Below, piece by piece: positions 18,401 to 25,894 of a stretch of 36,257 bases of DNA. The translations under genes were made by a program, and so were the position numbers. The DNA is from Bacteroidaceae bacterium (GTDB lineage: Bacteria; Bacteroidota; Bacteroidia; Bacteroidales; Bacteroidaceae). Numbering within the stretch: position 1 is the first letter of the stretch; every line of letters begins with the position of its first letter. The DNA lies in assembly GCA_017958545.1 (NCBI GenBank), contig JAGDCM010000035.1, positions 1-36,257 of the forward strand, in the 5' to 3' direction. The notes under the pieces were generated by a model that was not told the origin of the DNA, did not search any database, and was given only the letters and a program-made list of their open reading frames with translations.

Positions 18401-19108
18401 GAGGCATCGGGTGCGAGTACAGATTTCTGCGTAGGCGGTGTTGGTAGCGATTTTGATGATCTTACAGAGGGACCGGATATGTTCTTATATCTTAATAACG
18501 AGAAATTCCAAGACGGTGGTGTCGTGAATTCCACTCCTTGCTTCTTTGCCCATTTGGAAGATATCGTTGATATTGGGTATTTAGGAAACAGCTTGGGACA
18601 TAATCTTCTGCTTACAATCGACGGAGACCCGTTGCAGTCTTATGTGATGGACGATTATTTCACTCCAGACGGTGATGACTATACTCGCGGTTTGGTGTGC
18701 CGCACTCTTCCCGCTATGGCAGAGGGAGAGCACTATCTTGTTTTTGAGGCATGGAATAATCAGAATCTGTATTCCAGAAAGAGTTTGCGTTTTGTGGTGA
18801 ATTCAGAACTTGAGCCTGACCCTGTAAGTGTTGTAATCAGTCCGAATCCGGCATCATCTGTTGCAAATATTATCGTGACCCATCAGTTCCCTGGCAGCTT
18901 GACATACTACGAGGTGCGTATTTATGATACAACCGGACATCTTGTGTGGATGCAGGCGGAAGAGGCTACTGCTGACATGAATGGTTCCTATACTGTGCGT
19001 TGGAATGCTTCCGATGTGACCAGCGGCGTATATCCCCTTCAGGTGACGGTGCGCTCGGGTGGAGGAGAAGAAGTGTACGAAGGAGAAAAAATTATTGTAC
19101 TTAAATAA
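15407..19108 (+). CDS. porU: PorU, type IX secretion C-terminal signal peptidase (C25 family)
   Basis: Outer-membrane-associated cysteine peptidase that removes the C-terminal sorting domain from type IX cargo and helps attach it to the surface. The 1233-residue length fits PorU. A signal peptide (MKRLQMIYLLCCLSVLAWA) opens the protein, followed by a long beta-rich N-terminal region including SITEDGIYRLTPLML. The gingipain-like catalytic domain has the predicted catalytic His749 in NYTGHGAPH and Cys782 in MTAACDVAPWD, with NYSYLGDPALTFG closing it. The end (from VVISPNPASSV, about residue 1143) resembles a type IX C-terminal domain, as in known PorU. porV follows directly, the same pairing as in Porphyromonas gingivalis. 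Parts of the middle look more AT-rich than the flanks. Confidence 0.92.
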   Translation: MKRLQMIYLLCCLSVLAWAEGKEFSVLDWNVLRFDSIAPEYRHTVVLNEGGSWTVSVEYPEYEPLSEVETEIARGYGDLVSEEIKVESDVRDVRGQWRLTYHFVPLVKQGGEYKKLLSAHFAVKRVSQARAAAVAAVPAERYASRSAMASGRWVKISITEDGIYRLTPLMLVQMGFSDISRVRLYGYGGHVQSMSLKPDTDFDDLPEVPLYVASDGSLLFWGNGLVSWSSTKRLLNTYAREACYFVSDVAPDGGTGPAERIGSVEPGESGGVTQTTTLRHKLIEADEYSMYKVGNKLVHADNYADGKMRSYIFSGVNASGRVQLTISFASAGLTNVNTMNWNVNGGTNHSVVLRASNTEYQHAVWKEQTTDVTGSGTNTWTVNMSAFAGIDAHLDYLALHYDSPLALEKGFTQILSSGANVKYEGLSGASNLKVMRLGKRGRKACLIPTQGESVTVPTSGDEYVAFDANYSFPTPNVVGQVVCQNLHALTTMDMVIVIPVGCTYLSEAERLAEAHRIYDGMTVGIVRVDQVYNEFSSGTEDATALRRFFKMLYDKGEGSDHRLKYVLMMADGAWDNRMLSTVWRNFDRTLYLPCLESDESGHAVNSYVVDDYYGMVGESTSSTITSLPIELAVGRFPVITYAQAKLLVDKTLRHISKANADAWKNVVVYIGDDDAQAKDYAAEMKGADRAAETALNPDGKDGAGLDVKKIMFDTYIRTTGISGNTYPEITKLIEKYQTDGALMMNYTGHGAPHVLSHENVVRLKDVKEWHGDNLPIWMTAACDVAPWDGQEDNIGEAALLNEKGGAVVFVGTPRTVYSSPNHNLNVSFTKYLFGTDDEGKRISAGWALAEAKNDNMSVNSLNYSYLGDPALTFGAPREKVVLESINGEIPNRDVMIKSSSKVVLKGHVEDADGNKIDDFNGRLTATLYDVKQTVSGLRNVTTSDYTYRYRDYNTILSHRTTRVENGEWIINMVTPKDILFADSSGRLVFYALNEEKTLEASGASTDFCVGGVGSDFDDLTEGPDMFLYLNNEKFQDGGVVNSTPCFFAHLEDIVDIGYLGNSLGHNLLLTIDGDPLQSYVMDDYFTPDGDDYTRGLVCRTLPAMAEGEHYLVFEAWNNQNLYSRKSLRFVVNSELEPDPVSVVISPNPASSVANIIVTHQFPGSLTYYEVRIYDTTGHLVWMQAEEATADMNGSYTVRWNASDVTSGVYPLQVTVRSGGGEEVYEGEKIIVLK

Positions 19109-19141
19109 TAATTGAGCATCTCTTCGCGTTATGATACTGGT

Positions 19142-20314
19142 ATGAAAAGATTATTCCTACTCTCGATAATGACATTGCTCGTTTGCACCATCTCACGTGC
19201 GGACGATGACGCCACACAAAGGTTCAATCCAGAGACCTATGGTGTGACGAGTCTGTCAATAGCTCCAGATGCCCGTGCGGGTTCCATGGGTGATATGGGT
19301 GTTGCCACAGAGGCGGATATAAATTCTCAGCATTGGAATGCAGCAAAATATCCGTTTAATGTGGCGAGAGCCGGTGTCGCGGCAAGTTACACTCCTTGGT
19401 TGCGTAAGATAGTATCTGATATCAATCTTGCTGCTGTTGAAGGTTTCTATCGTATAGGTGACTACAGTGCCCTTTCTGCTTCGTTCCGTTATTTCTCTCT
19501 CGGTGAGGTTACAGTGACGGAGGGCGACTATACCATCAAGCCCTATGAGATGGCTTTTGATATTGCTTACAGTCGTATGCTGACACGTTGTCTTTCAATG
19601 GGTGTCACATTGAGATATATCCGTTCCGACATGTCAAATAACTACAAAGACGGCAGTTCTGCCGGTAATGCCTTCGGAGCGGATATCAGTTTCTATCGTG
19701 AAGGTTATTTCATGGTGGGAAGCAGAGAGTGCCGTTTGGCCTGGGGTATTGCCATGACAAATATTGGTACGAAGATAAACTACGGCGGCACGACAAACTC
19801 CGAGTTCCTGCCCACTACATTGCGTTTGGGTATTAACTTCCTTGTGCCAATTAACGAATTCAACAAGATTTCGCTTGGTGTAGAAACTTACAAGATATGT
19901 ATCCCCACATTCCCTTACGAGGTGCCTGAAGGCGACCCGCGCTCACTTCCGGAATATCAGCAGGAGGAATTCTACGATGTCTCTCCCATAGCTGGTATCT
20001 TCAAGAGTTTTGCCGATGCTCCTGGTGGCTTCAAGGAGGAGATGCAGGAGTTCCGCTGGTGTATGGGTATGGAATACACCTACAATGACCGTTTTATGCT
20101 GCGTTTTGGCTACCATCATGAGAATAAGAATAAGGGAAATCGCCAATATCTGACTGTTGGTGCGGGTTTCCATATGAGTGTCTTCACTATCGATGCAGCT
20201 TATGTGTTTGCCACTTCTCAGACTAATCCTCTGGATCAGACAATGCGTTTCACTCTCGGTTTCGACCTTGACGGCATGCGCGACCTCTTTGGCAAAAAAT
20301 CCAAGAGAAGATGA
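19142..20314 (+). CDS. porV: PorV, type IX secretion outer-membrane protein
   Basis: Outer-membrane beta-barrel that receives cargo from the translocon and delivers it to PorU. I chose ATG 19142 (MKRLFLLSIMTLLVCTISRA) because it gives a clean signal peptide; the in-frame ATG at 19112 adds ten polar residues before it. The mature protein begins with the PorV/PorQ-like segment YGVTSLSIAPDARAGSMGDMGVATEADINSQHWN. It continues with repeated amphipathic strands and ends FTLGFDLDGMRDLFGKKSKRR. The mature barrel size fits PorV. It is 33 bases after porU and overlaps ispF by 4 nt. Confidence 0.92.
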   Translation: MKRLFLLSIMTLLVCTISRADDDATQRFNPETYGVTSLSIAPDARAGSMGDMGVATEADINSQHWNAAKYPFNVARAGVAASYTPWLRKIVSDINLAAVEGFYRIGDYSALSASFRYFSLGEVTVTEGDYTIKPYEMAFDIAYSRMLTRCLSMGVTLRYIRSDMSNNYKDGSSAGNAFGADISFYREGYFMVGSRECRLAWGIAMTNIGTKINYGGTTNSEFLPTTLRLGINFLVPINEFNKISLGVETYKICIPTFPYEVPEGDPRSLPEYQQEEFYDVSPIAGIFKSFADAPGGFKEEMQEFRWCMGMEYTYNDRFMLRFGYHHENKNKGNRQYLTVGAGFHMSVFTIDAAYVFATSQTNPLDQTMRFTLGFDLDGMRDLFGKKSKRR

Positions 20315-20784
20315 TAAGAGTGGGATTCGGATATGATGTCCATCAACTTGTAGAAGGTCGCGACCTCTGGCTCGGTGGCGTGCGTATTTCCTACGAAAAA
20401 GGTCTTCTGGGGCACTCCGATGCCGATGTCCTCATACACGCCATCTGTGATGCACTTCTCGGTGCTGCCAATATGCGTGATATAGGGTATCATTTTCCAG
20501 ACACGGGAAAGGAATATGAGGGTATCGACAGCAAGATACTTCTGGCAAAGACCATTGCGCTAATCGGCACTAAAGGTTATCGTGTCGGAAACATTGATGC
20601 CACAATATGTGCGCAGCGCCCGAAGTTGAACCCGCACATTCCCGAGATGAAGCAGACGCTTGCCCGTGTTATGGGGATAGGGGAAGATGCCGTGAGCATC
20701 AAAGCCACCACGACAGAACATTTAGGTTTCGAGGGTAGGGAAGAGGGTATAAGTGCTTCCTGCGTGTGTCTCATCGAGAAATGA
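20311..20784 (+). CDS. ispF: 2-C-methyl-D-erythritol 2,4-cyclodiphosphate synthase
   Basis: Fifth step of the MEP isoprenoid pathway: it cyclises the CDP-methylerythritol phosphate intermediate and releases CMP. The 157-residue length is typical of this trimeric enzyme. RVGFGYDVHQL supplies metal ligands Asp9 and His11, and GHSDADVLIHAICDALLGA supplies the third His and the flexible loop. TTTEHLGFEGREEGISASCVCLI is the C-terminal signature. The ATG overlaps the porV stop (ATGA), so isoprenoid synthesis and surface secretion genes share a transcript here. Another MEP gene, dxr, lies at 25895. Confidence 0.96.
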   Translation: MIRVGFGYDVHQLVEGRDLWLGGVRISYEKGLLGHSDADVLIHAICDALLGAANMRDIGYHFPDTGKEYEGIDSKILLAKTIALIGTKGYRVGNIDATICAQRPKLNPHIPEMKQTLARVMGIGEDAVSIKATTTEHLGFEGREEGISASCVCLIEK

Positions 20785-20787
20785 TGT

Positions 20788-20809
20788 CTTTCCTTTTTGT
20801 TAAGGAAAG
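20788..20809. terminator. Inverted repeat between convergent ispF and msrC, possible bidirectional terminator
   Basis: CTTTCCTT (20788-20795) and AAGGAAAG (20802-20809) form a perfect 8-bp stem with a 6-base TTTGTT loop. It fills the whole gap between the two convergent stops. There is no clear T run on either side, so termination strength is uncertain. Confidence 0.45.
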
Positions 20810-21283
20810 TCAGACGTGTAGCAATCTTACCAGTTTTTCCAGATATTTCTTGTCCACATCATCGAAGGTGGATAATTCGCGGCTGTCAATGTCCAGTACT
20901 GCGGCAACGGCTTCATTCCCAAAAACCGGAACCACAATCTCGCTGCGGCTTTCGCTGGAACAGGCGATATGACCGGGAAACTGTTCCACATCCGGCACTA
21001 TGACGGTTTCTCCCTTCTTCCATGCTGTTCCGCACACTCCTTTACCTTTGCGTATGCGCGTGCAAGCCAAAGGTCCTTGGAAGGGACCGAGTACGAGCAT
21101 GCCGTCCACAACACGGTAGAATCCCGTCCACCAGAAACCGAACGTCTCATGCAGCATACTGGCCACGTTGGCCATATTGGCAATGACATCCGTTTCGCAG
21201 GAGATGACGGCCTCCAACTGGGGCATCAGTTCCTGATACTTCTCCTCCTTGGTGCCTGTTGACACCGTCAATCCTTCTGACAT
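20810..21283 (-). CDS. msrC: Free methionine-(R)-sulfoxide reductase (GAF domain)
   Basis: Reduces free methionine R-sulfoxide, part of oxidative-damage repair in the cytoplasm. The 157-residue GAF-domain protein has the three family cysteines: Cys74 in LACTRIRKG, Cys84 in GVCGTAW and Cys108 in HIACSSESRSEIVVP. Their spacings of 10 and 24 equal those of the E. coli enzyme (84, 94, 118). GFYRV and AVLDIDS are further GAF signatures. The start at 21283 lies 16 bases inside the 3' end of gmk, so the gene is the last of a tightly packed yicC-gmk-msrC transcript. Confidence 0.93.
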   Translation of the reverse strand: MSEGLTVSTGTKEEKYQELMPQLEAVISCETDVIANMANVASMLHETFGFWWTGFYRVVDGMLVLGPFQGPLACTRIRKGKGVCGTAWKKGETVIVPDVEQFPGHIACSSESRSEIVVPVFGNEAVAAVLDIDSRELSTFDDVDKKYLEKLVRLLHV

Positions 21284-21846
21284 ACGAAATTGTGTACAAG
21301 ACGGAACACTTCGGCCTCGGCATCCTCCAGCACATCGTTCACAACAACGTGGTCGAACTGTGTTGAGTAGGTCATTTCCTCACTGGCCTTTGCCAGGCGC
21401 ATCTCAATCTTCTCGGGTGTCTCAGTGCCGCGTCCTTCCAGGCGACTGCGCAGAATCTCTAGCGACGGAGGACATACGAAGATGCTGAGAGCCTTATTGC
21501 CGAACTGTTTCTTTACATTCACGCCGCCCTTCACGTCAATGTCGAAAAGTACATTGATACCTTTGTCCAAAGCCGCTGTCACCTGAGAGCGCAGTGTGCC
21601 GTAGAAATTACCGCCGTACACCTCCTCGTATTCCAAGAAATCGCCTTTTGCGATGCGCTCGCGAAACTCCTCTGGAGAGAGGAAAAAATAGTCCACACCG
21701 TCCTTCTCGTTTCCTCGCGGAGCCCGGCTGGTGGCGCTCACGCTGAAGGCCAGACGCAGTTCGGGATGTGTGTCCATAAGCCAATGGACGAGTGTGCTCT
21801 TGCCGCTTCCCGACGGGGCACTGAAGATGATGCATTTACCTTTCAT
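21268..21846 (-). CDS. gmk: Guanylate kinase
   Basis: Phosphorylates GMP to GDP. The 192-residue protein starts KGKCIIFSAPSGSGKST with the P-loop at residues 11-18. SVSATSRAPRGNEKDGVDYFF near residues 36-56 is the GMP-binding region, and FDIDVKGGVNVKKQF near residues 101-115 is a further family motif. The ATG overlaps the yicC stop by 4 nt. The yicC-gmk pairing is widely conserved. Confidence 0.96.
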   Translation of the reverse strand: MKGKCIIFSAPSGSGKSTLVHWLMDTHPELRLAFSVSATSRAPRGNEKDGVDYFFLSPEEFRERIAKGDFLEYEEVYGGNFYGTLRSQVTAALDKGINVLFDIDVKGGVNVKKQFGNKALSIFVCPPSLEILRSRLEGRGTETPEKIEMRLAKASEEMTYSTQFDHVVVNDVLEDAEAEVFRLVHNFVCQKD

Positions 21847-22715
21847 AATACGTTGAGCACTTGCTCCTTTATCTGTTCCAGTTCGTCTTTCATACCCACC
21901 ACGATGAGCTGCATTTCGGCTTGATTGGACTTACTGCCCGTGGTGTTGATCTCACGTCCCATCTCTTGGGCGATGAATCCCAATTTCTTACCCTGCCCGA
22001 AGTCGCCTGCGAGTGTCTCGCGGAAGTAGTTGAGGTGGTTGGTGAGACGCTGCTTCTCCTCTGAGATATCGAGTTTCTCTATATAGAATATCATCTCCTG
22101 TTCCAGACGGTTTTGATCGAACTGTGCCTCCGGAATACCGGCCAGTGCCTCCAGTAAGCGTGCCTTTATACGCTCCTTGCGACCTGTTTCATATGGCTCG
22201 ATGGATGCGAGCAGTTTCTCTATGTTGTCCACCTTTTCACGGAACATGCGCTCCAGTGCCCCTCCTTCCTGACGGCGGAATGCCACCAGTTGCTCCAATG
22301 CCCCCGTGACAGCCTCACGAGCAGTCTGCCATTCCTCCTCCGTCAGCGTCTCGTCAGTGTGGCGCGTAAGTACTTCTGGCATACGAAGAAGCGAAGCTCC
22401 GATGTCTTCCGGCATGGGGATGCCGTCCTTTGCTGCATCGCGGAAGAGCGCCAAATATTCCTTCATGAGTGCGGTGTTGAGCACAGCTGCCTCGCAACCG
22501 CTGTCACGCTCAAACCACAGCGAGCACTCCACCTTGCCCCTGAGAAGCTTCTCGCCGATGAGCGAGCGCACCTCCATTTCTTTCTCGCGATAAAGTGTGG
22601 CGACACGGGTAGTAAGATCGAGAGCCTTCGAATTGAGCGAGCGGATTTCGCAAGTAATCTTTTTGTCTTGGTGGTTTACGGTGCATTTCCCGTAACCGGT
22701 CATAGAGAGTATCAT
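21843..22715 (-). CDS. yicC: YicC-family endoribonuclease-like protein
   Basis: A 290-residue member of the YicC family. The N-terminus MILSMTGYGK and EIRSLNSKALDL are the YicC-like N-terminal signature. The C-terminal DUF1732 part carries GKKLGFIAQEMGREINTTGSKSNQAEMQ, the best-conserved block of the family. Members have been reported as endoribonucleases acting on RNA; the target here is unknown. The start follows a good -7 box at 22744-22737. The stop overlaps gmk. Confidence 0.93.
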   Translation of the reverse strand: MILSMTGYGKCTVNHQDKKITCEIRSLNSKALDLTTRVATLYREKEMEVRSLIGEKLLRGKVECSLWFERDSGCEAAVLNTALMKEYLALFRDAAKDGIPMPEDIGASLLRMPEVLTRHTDETLTEEEWQTAREAVTGALEQLVAFRRQEGGALERMFREKVDNIEKLLASIEPYETGRKERIKARLLEALAGIPEAQFDQNRLEQEMIFYIEKLDISEEKQRLTNHLNYFRETLAGDFGQGKKLGFIAQEMGREINTTGSKSNQAEMQLIVVGMKDELEQIKEQVLNVL

Positions 22716-22736
22716 GGTTCAATCATTTTTCATTCG

Positions 22737-22744
22737 CAAAAATA
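22737..22744 (-). promoter_or_regulatory. -7 box of the yicC-gmk-msrC operon
   Basis: The minus strand reads TATTTTTG, identical to the rpe -7 box, 21 bases before the yicC ATG. No TTTG is seen 19-21 bp further upstream. Confidence 0.55.
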
Positions 22745-22808
22745 CGAAAAATAGTTATATTGTTCGATAAATAACGCAAGGGAAATAGTCTAATCGTGAA
22801 TTATTTCG

Positions 22809-22816
22809 TAATTTTG
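22809..22816 (+). promoter_or_regulatory. -7 box of the tsaB-cca gene run
   Basis: TAATTTTG matches TAnnTTTG and lies 25 bases before the TTG start of tsaB. It is divergent from the yicC promoter in the same 126-base gap. The -33 element is not obvious. Confidence 0.55.
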
Positions 22817-22841
22817 CACCAGAAAAGCGAGCGTTTATCAA

Positions 22842-23531
22842 TTGGCTACAATACTTCATATAGAGACTTCTGCGCGCACTTGCAGTGTGGCGTTGAGTCA
22901 GGACGGAGCTTTGCTCCTTCATAAGGAAGACCGTGAAGGTCCCAATCATGCTGTCCTCTGTGGAGTGTTTTGCGAGGAGGCTCTTTCGTTTGCTGAGAGC
23001 CACGCAATACCTCTGGATGCCGTTGCCGTGAGTCAGGGTCCGGGCAGTTATACGGGTCTGCGAATCGGTGTTTCCATGGCGAAGGGCATTGCCTATGGAC
23101 GTGGTGTGCCCCTTGTGGCTGTGCTCACGCTACCACTGCTTTGTGTGCCTTTGCTGCTCAGGGAGAGAGTAGAGGAGGGTGCCCTGCTGGTGCCCATGAT
23201 AGATGCACGTCGCATGGAGGTCTATACGGCTGTTTACGACCGTGCTCTCAAGGAGGTGCGCCCCATTCAGGCTGAGATTGTTACGGAGCAGTCGTTCAGC
23301 GATATTCTTGCAGAGCGTCCTGTATATGTCTTTGGCGACGGAGCTGACAAATGCAAGGATGTCATCAAGCATCCCAATGCCCGTTTCTTGGACGGCATCG
23401 TGCCTCTTGCGAAGAATATGCTGCCGCTTGCCGAGCGGGCTTTTCTGCGTGGAGAATTCCAGGATACGGCATATTTCGAACCGTTCTATCTCAAGGAATT
23501 TGTGGCGATTAAATCGAAAAACTTACTATGA
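22842..23531 (+). CDS. tsaB: tRNA threonylcarbamoyladenosine biosynthesis protein TsaB
   Basis: Works with TsaD and TsaE to place threonylcarbamoyl on A37 of ANN-reading tRNAs. The 229-residue protein has the family opening TILHIETSARTCSVAL and the diagnostic VSQGPGSYTGLRIGVSMAKGIAYG near residues 63-86. The start is TTG at 22842; no ATG or GTG lies nearby in frame and homology begins immediately, so the TTG is needed. Its stop overlaps the DUF4290 gene by 4 nt. Confidence 0.93.
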   Translation: MATILHIETSARTCSVALSQDGALLLHKEDREGPNHAVLCGVFCEEALSFAESHAIPLDAVAVSQGPGSYTGLRIGVSMAKGIAYGRGVPLVAVLTLPLLCVPLLLRERVEEGALLVPMIDARRMEVYTAVYDRALKEVRPIQAEIVTEQSFSDILAERPVYVFGDGADKCKDVIKHPNARFLDGIVPLAKNMLPLAERAFLRGEFQDTAYFEPFYLKEFVAIKSKNLL

Positions 23532-24019
23532 TGGAAAGACAAATGGAATATAATACGGAACGTCCCCAGCTCATCCTGCCGGAATACGGTCGCGCTGTTC
23601 ACGAAGCGGTGGCTTATTGCCTCACCATTGAGGATCCCGAAGAGCGTCAGGCCTGTGCCGAGCAGATCGTGCGTATCATGGCTTCTGTGGTGCAGGAGCG
23701 CTATGCTCAGGAGGACACTCGTCGCAAGTTGTGGAACCACCTGGCTCAGATGTCGGGCTATCACCTGGATGTGGAATATCCTGTGGAAATTGACCCTCAG
23801 GAGGATAGCGCCCGTCCTCAGCCGATGCCCTATCCAATGAAGAATATACGCCGTCGTCAGTTTGGCTATCTTCTGGAGCAGGCTGTGGCCTATGTTAATT
23901 CTCTGCCCTATGACGACCGTCGTGAGGCTCTCTCCGCTCAGATGGACGACCTCATCAACCGCGTCGTGTCTCATCCGGATGTCAAGGAACCCGTTGCCAA
24001 GAAAAAGAAAAAACGCTGA
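23528..24019 (+). CDS. DUF4290 family protein
   Basis: A 163-residue protein typical of Bacteroidetes, with MEYNTERPQLILPEYGRAVHEAV at the start, YPVEIDPQEDSARPQPMPYPMKNIRRRQFG in the middle and a lysine-rich tail (KKKKKR). The family has no established function. No signal peptide or membrane segment is seen, so it should be cytoplasmic. It sits between tsaB and murA with a 4-nt overlap upstream; by my recollection the DUF4290-murA-rimM-dxr order is common in Bacteroidales, which hints at an envelope or translation link. That is inference only. Confidence 0.85.
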   Translation: MMERQMEYNTERPQLILPEYGRAVHEAVAYCLTIEDPEERQACAEQIVRIMASVVQERYAQEDTRRKLWNHLAQMSGYHLDVEYPVEIDPQEDSARPQPMPYPMKNIRRRQFGYLLEQAVAYVNSLPYDDRREALSAQMDDLINRVVSHPDVKEPVAKKKKKR

Positions 24020-24025
24020 TTCCAT

Positions 24026-25336
24026 ATGAGTGCATTCATCATCGAAGGAGGTCATCCTCTTAAGGGCGAGATAACACCTCAGGGCGCCAAGAACGAGGCG
24101 CTTCAGGTGCTATGTGCCGCGTTGCTCACATCCGAACCAGTGCGCATCAAGAATATCCCTGATATTGCCGATGTGGCCAATCAGATACGTCTTTTGGAGG
24201 ATATCGGTGTGAAGGTGATGCGTCATTCTCGCGACGAGATGACGTTTCAGGCCGACGAACTGAATCTCTCCTTCCTCGAGAGCGATGCCTATCTCTCGCG
24301 TTCTGCACGTCTTCGCGGCAGTGTGATGTTTATAGGTCCTCTGGTGGCCCGCTATGGTCGTGCTCTGGTGTCCAAGCCGGGTGGCGACCAGATAGGACGC
24401 CGTCGTCTGGATACTCATTTCCTTGGCATCAAGAAACTGGGTGCTGACTTCATATACGACCGCCAGCGCTCCCTCTTCGACATACGTGCCGAGAAGGGGC
24501 TCACGGGCACTTATATGCTTCTTGATGAGGCGTCTGTAACGGGTACGGCCAATATCATCATGGCTGCAGTCCTTGCCAAGGGTCGCACCACGATATACAA
24601 CGCTGCCTGTGAGCCTTATATCCAGCAGCTCTGCAGGATGCTCAACACGATGGGTGCACGCATTTCGGGCATTGCATCTAATCTGCTCACCATCGACGGT
24701 GTGGAGACGCTGCACGGCACGGAGCACCTCATCCTGCCAGACATGATTGAGGTGGGTTCGTTCATCGGTATGGCTGCAATGTGCGGTGAGGGTATCCGCA
24801 TCCGTAATGTGCGCTACGACCAGTTGGGCATCATTCCCTACACCTTCCGTCGTCTGGGTATTGAGGTGCAGCACGACGGTGACGACATCTTCGTGCCCCG
24901 TCAGGACTACTACGAGATAGATTCCTTCATCGACGGTTCGTTTATGACGCTTGCCGACGCTCCCTGGCCGGGTCTCACTCCCGACCTGCTCAGTGTCTTA
25001 CTCGTGGTGAGCACGCAGGCAAAGGGTTCTGTGCTGATACATCAGAAGATGTTCGAGTCGCGCCTCTTCTTCGTGGACAAACTCATCGACATGGGTGCCC
25101 AGATAATCCTCTGCGACCCGCATCGCGCTGTTGTGGTTGGCCACGACAAGCAGCGTCCTCTTCACGGAGGCCGCATGACATCTCCCGATATCCGTGCAGG
25201 TATTGCCCTGCTCATTGCAGCACTCTCCGCAAAGGGCGTGTCGCGCATCGACAACATCGGACAGATCGACCGCGGTTATCAGGATATCGAACAGCGCCTG
25301 TCGGCTCTCGGAGCAGTAATACGAAGGGAAGAATAA
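24026..25336 (+). CDS. murA: UDP-N-acetylglucosamine 1-carboxyvinyltransferase with Asp at the fosfomycin site
   Basis: First committed step of peptidoglycan synthesis: transfer of enolpyruvate from PEP to UDP-GlcNAc. The 436-residue protein has the family opening GGHPLKGEITPQGAKNEAL with Lys22 and Asn23. The loop that carries the catalytic, fosfomycin-reactive Cys115 in E. coli reads KPGGDQIGRRRLDTH, so residue 121 is Asp (codon GAC at 24386-24388). Asp at this place is known to give natural fosfomycin resistance in mycobacteria and Chlamydia while keeping activity. EVGSFIGMAAM, ARAGIALL-like DIRAGIALLIAAL and the final RGYQDIEQRLSALGA are also present. It is followed by a heptad repeat that fills the gap to rimM. 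Confidence 0.96.
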   Translation: MSAFIIEGGHPLKGEITPQGAKNEALQVLCAALLTSEPVRIKNIPDIADVANQIRLLEDIGVKVMRHSRDEMTFQADELNLSFLESDAYLSRSARLRGSVMFIGPLVARYGRALVSKPGGDQIGRRRLDTHFLGIKKLGADFIYDRQRSLFDIRAEKGLTGTYMLLDEASVTGTANIIMAAVLAKGRTTIYNAACEPYIQQLCRMLNTMGARISGIASNLLTIDGVETLHGTEHLILPDMIEVGSFIGMAAMCGEGIRIRNVRYDQLGIIPYTFRRLGIEVQHDGDDIFVPRQDYYEIDSFIDGSFMTLADAPWPGLTPDLLSVLLVVSTQAKGSVLIHQKMFESRLFFVDKLIDMGAQIILCDPHRAVVVGHDKQRPLHGGRMTSPDIRAGIALLIAALSAKGVSRIDNIGQIDRGYQDIEQRLSALGAVIRREE

Positions 25337-25364
25337 GGGTTAAAGGTTAGAGGTTAAGGGTTAG
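25337..25364 (+). repeat. Heptad tandem array, RGGTTAR x 4
   Basis: Four 7-base units, GGGTTAA, AGGTTAG, AGGTTAA and GGGTTAG, start at the base after the murA stop and end two bases before the rimM ATG, so they make up almost the whole intergenic gap. Bases GGTTA are constant; the first and last positions switch between A and G. Confidence 0.85.
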
Positions 25365-25366
25365 AG

Positions 25367-25885
25367 ATGATAACGGAGCAGGACGTATATAAGATTGGAC
25401 AGCTGACACGCACCCATGGCGTGAAGGGCGAGCTTTCATGCTCCTTCACCGACGATGTGTGGGACCGTGCCGATGCCGACTACGTCTTTCTGCTTCTCGA
25501 CGGATGCTTCATACCGTTCTTCTTTGAAGAATGGCGCTTCCGTTCCGATGCGGTGTGCCTGTTCAAGTTCCGCGACATCGACACCATAGAGCAGGCTGAG
25601 GAGCTTTGCGGTGCAGAGGTGTGGTTTCCCCATGCGCTCACTCCGGATGTCTCCGCTGAGACTGACCTCTCAGAGATGCCTCTCAAGCGCCTCACCGGCT
25701 ACACCGTTGTTGCCGACGGAGAGAGGATAGGGGAGATAGAGAGCGTGGACGACTCCACTGCCAACGTGCTCTTCGTGCTCTCCGACGGACGCTTCATTCC
25801 TGCTGCCGCACCGTTCATCACCTCCATTGATGCCCACGGACGCATCGTCAACATGACGCTTCCCGAAGGGCTTCTCGACCAATGA
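25367..25885 (+). CDS. rimM: Ribosome maturation factor RimM
   Basis: Helps assemble the 30S head through contact with S19. The 172-residue protein has the N-terminal barrel with YKIGQLTRTHGVKGEL and a PRC-barrel domain with LTGYTVVADGERIGEIESV near residues 105-123. It ends with FIPAAAPFITSIDAHGRIVNMTLPEGLL, the usual C-terminal signature. The start ATG follows the heptad array directly. dxr begins nine bases after the stop. Confidence 0.94.
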   Translation: MITEQDVYKIGQLTRTHGVKGELSCSFTDDVWDRADADYVFLLLDGCFIPFFFEEWRFRSDAVCLFKFRDIDTIEQAEELCGAEVWFPHALTPDVSAETDLSEMPLKRLTGYTVVADGERIGEIESVDDSTANVLFVLSDGRFIPAAAPFITSIDAHGRIVNMTLPEGLLDQ

Positions 25886-25894
25886 TACACAGTT

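Noticed and set aside
25337-25364. Telomere-like GGGTTA repeat
   Set aside because: It is only four units long in the middle of an operon on what looks like an ordinary chromosome, and its pattern fits the other heptad arrays better.
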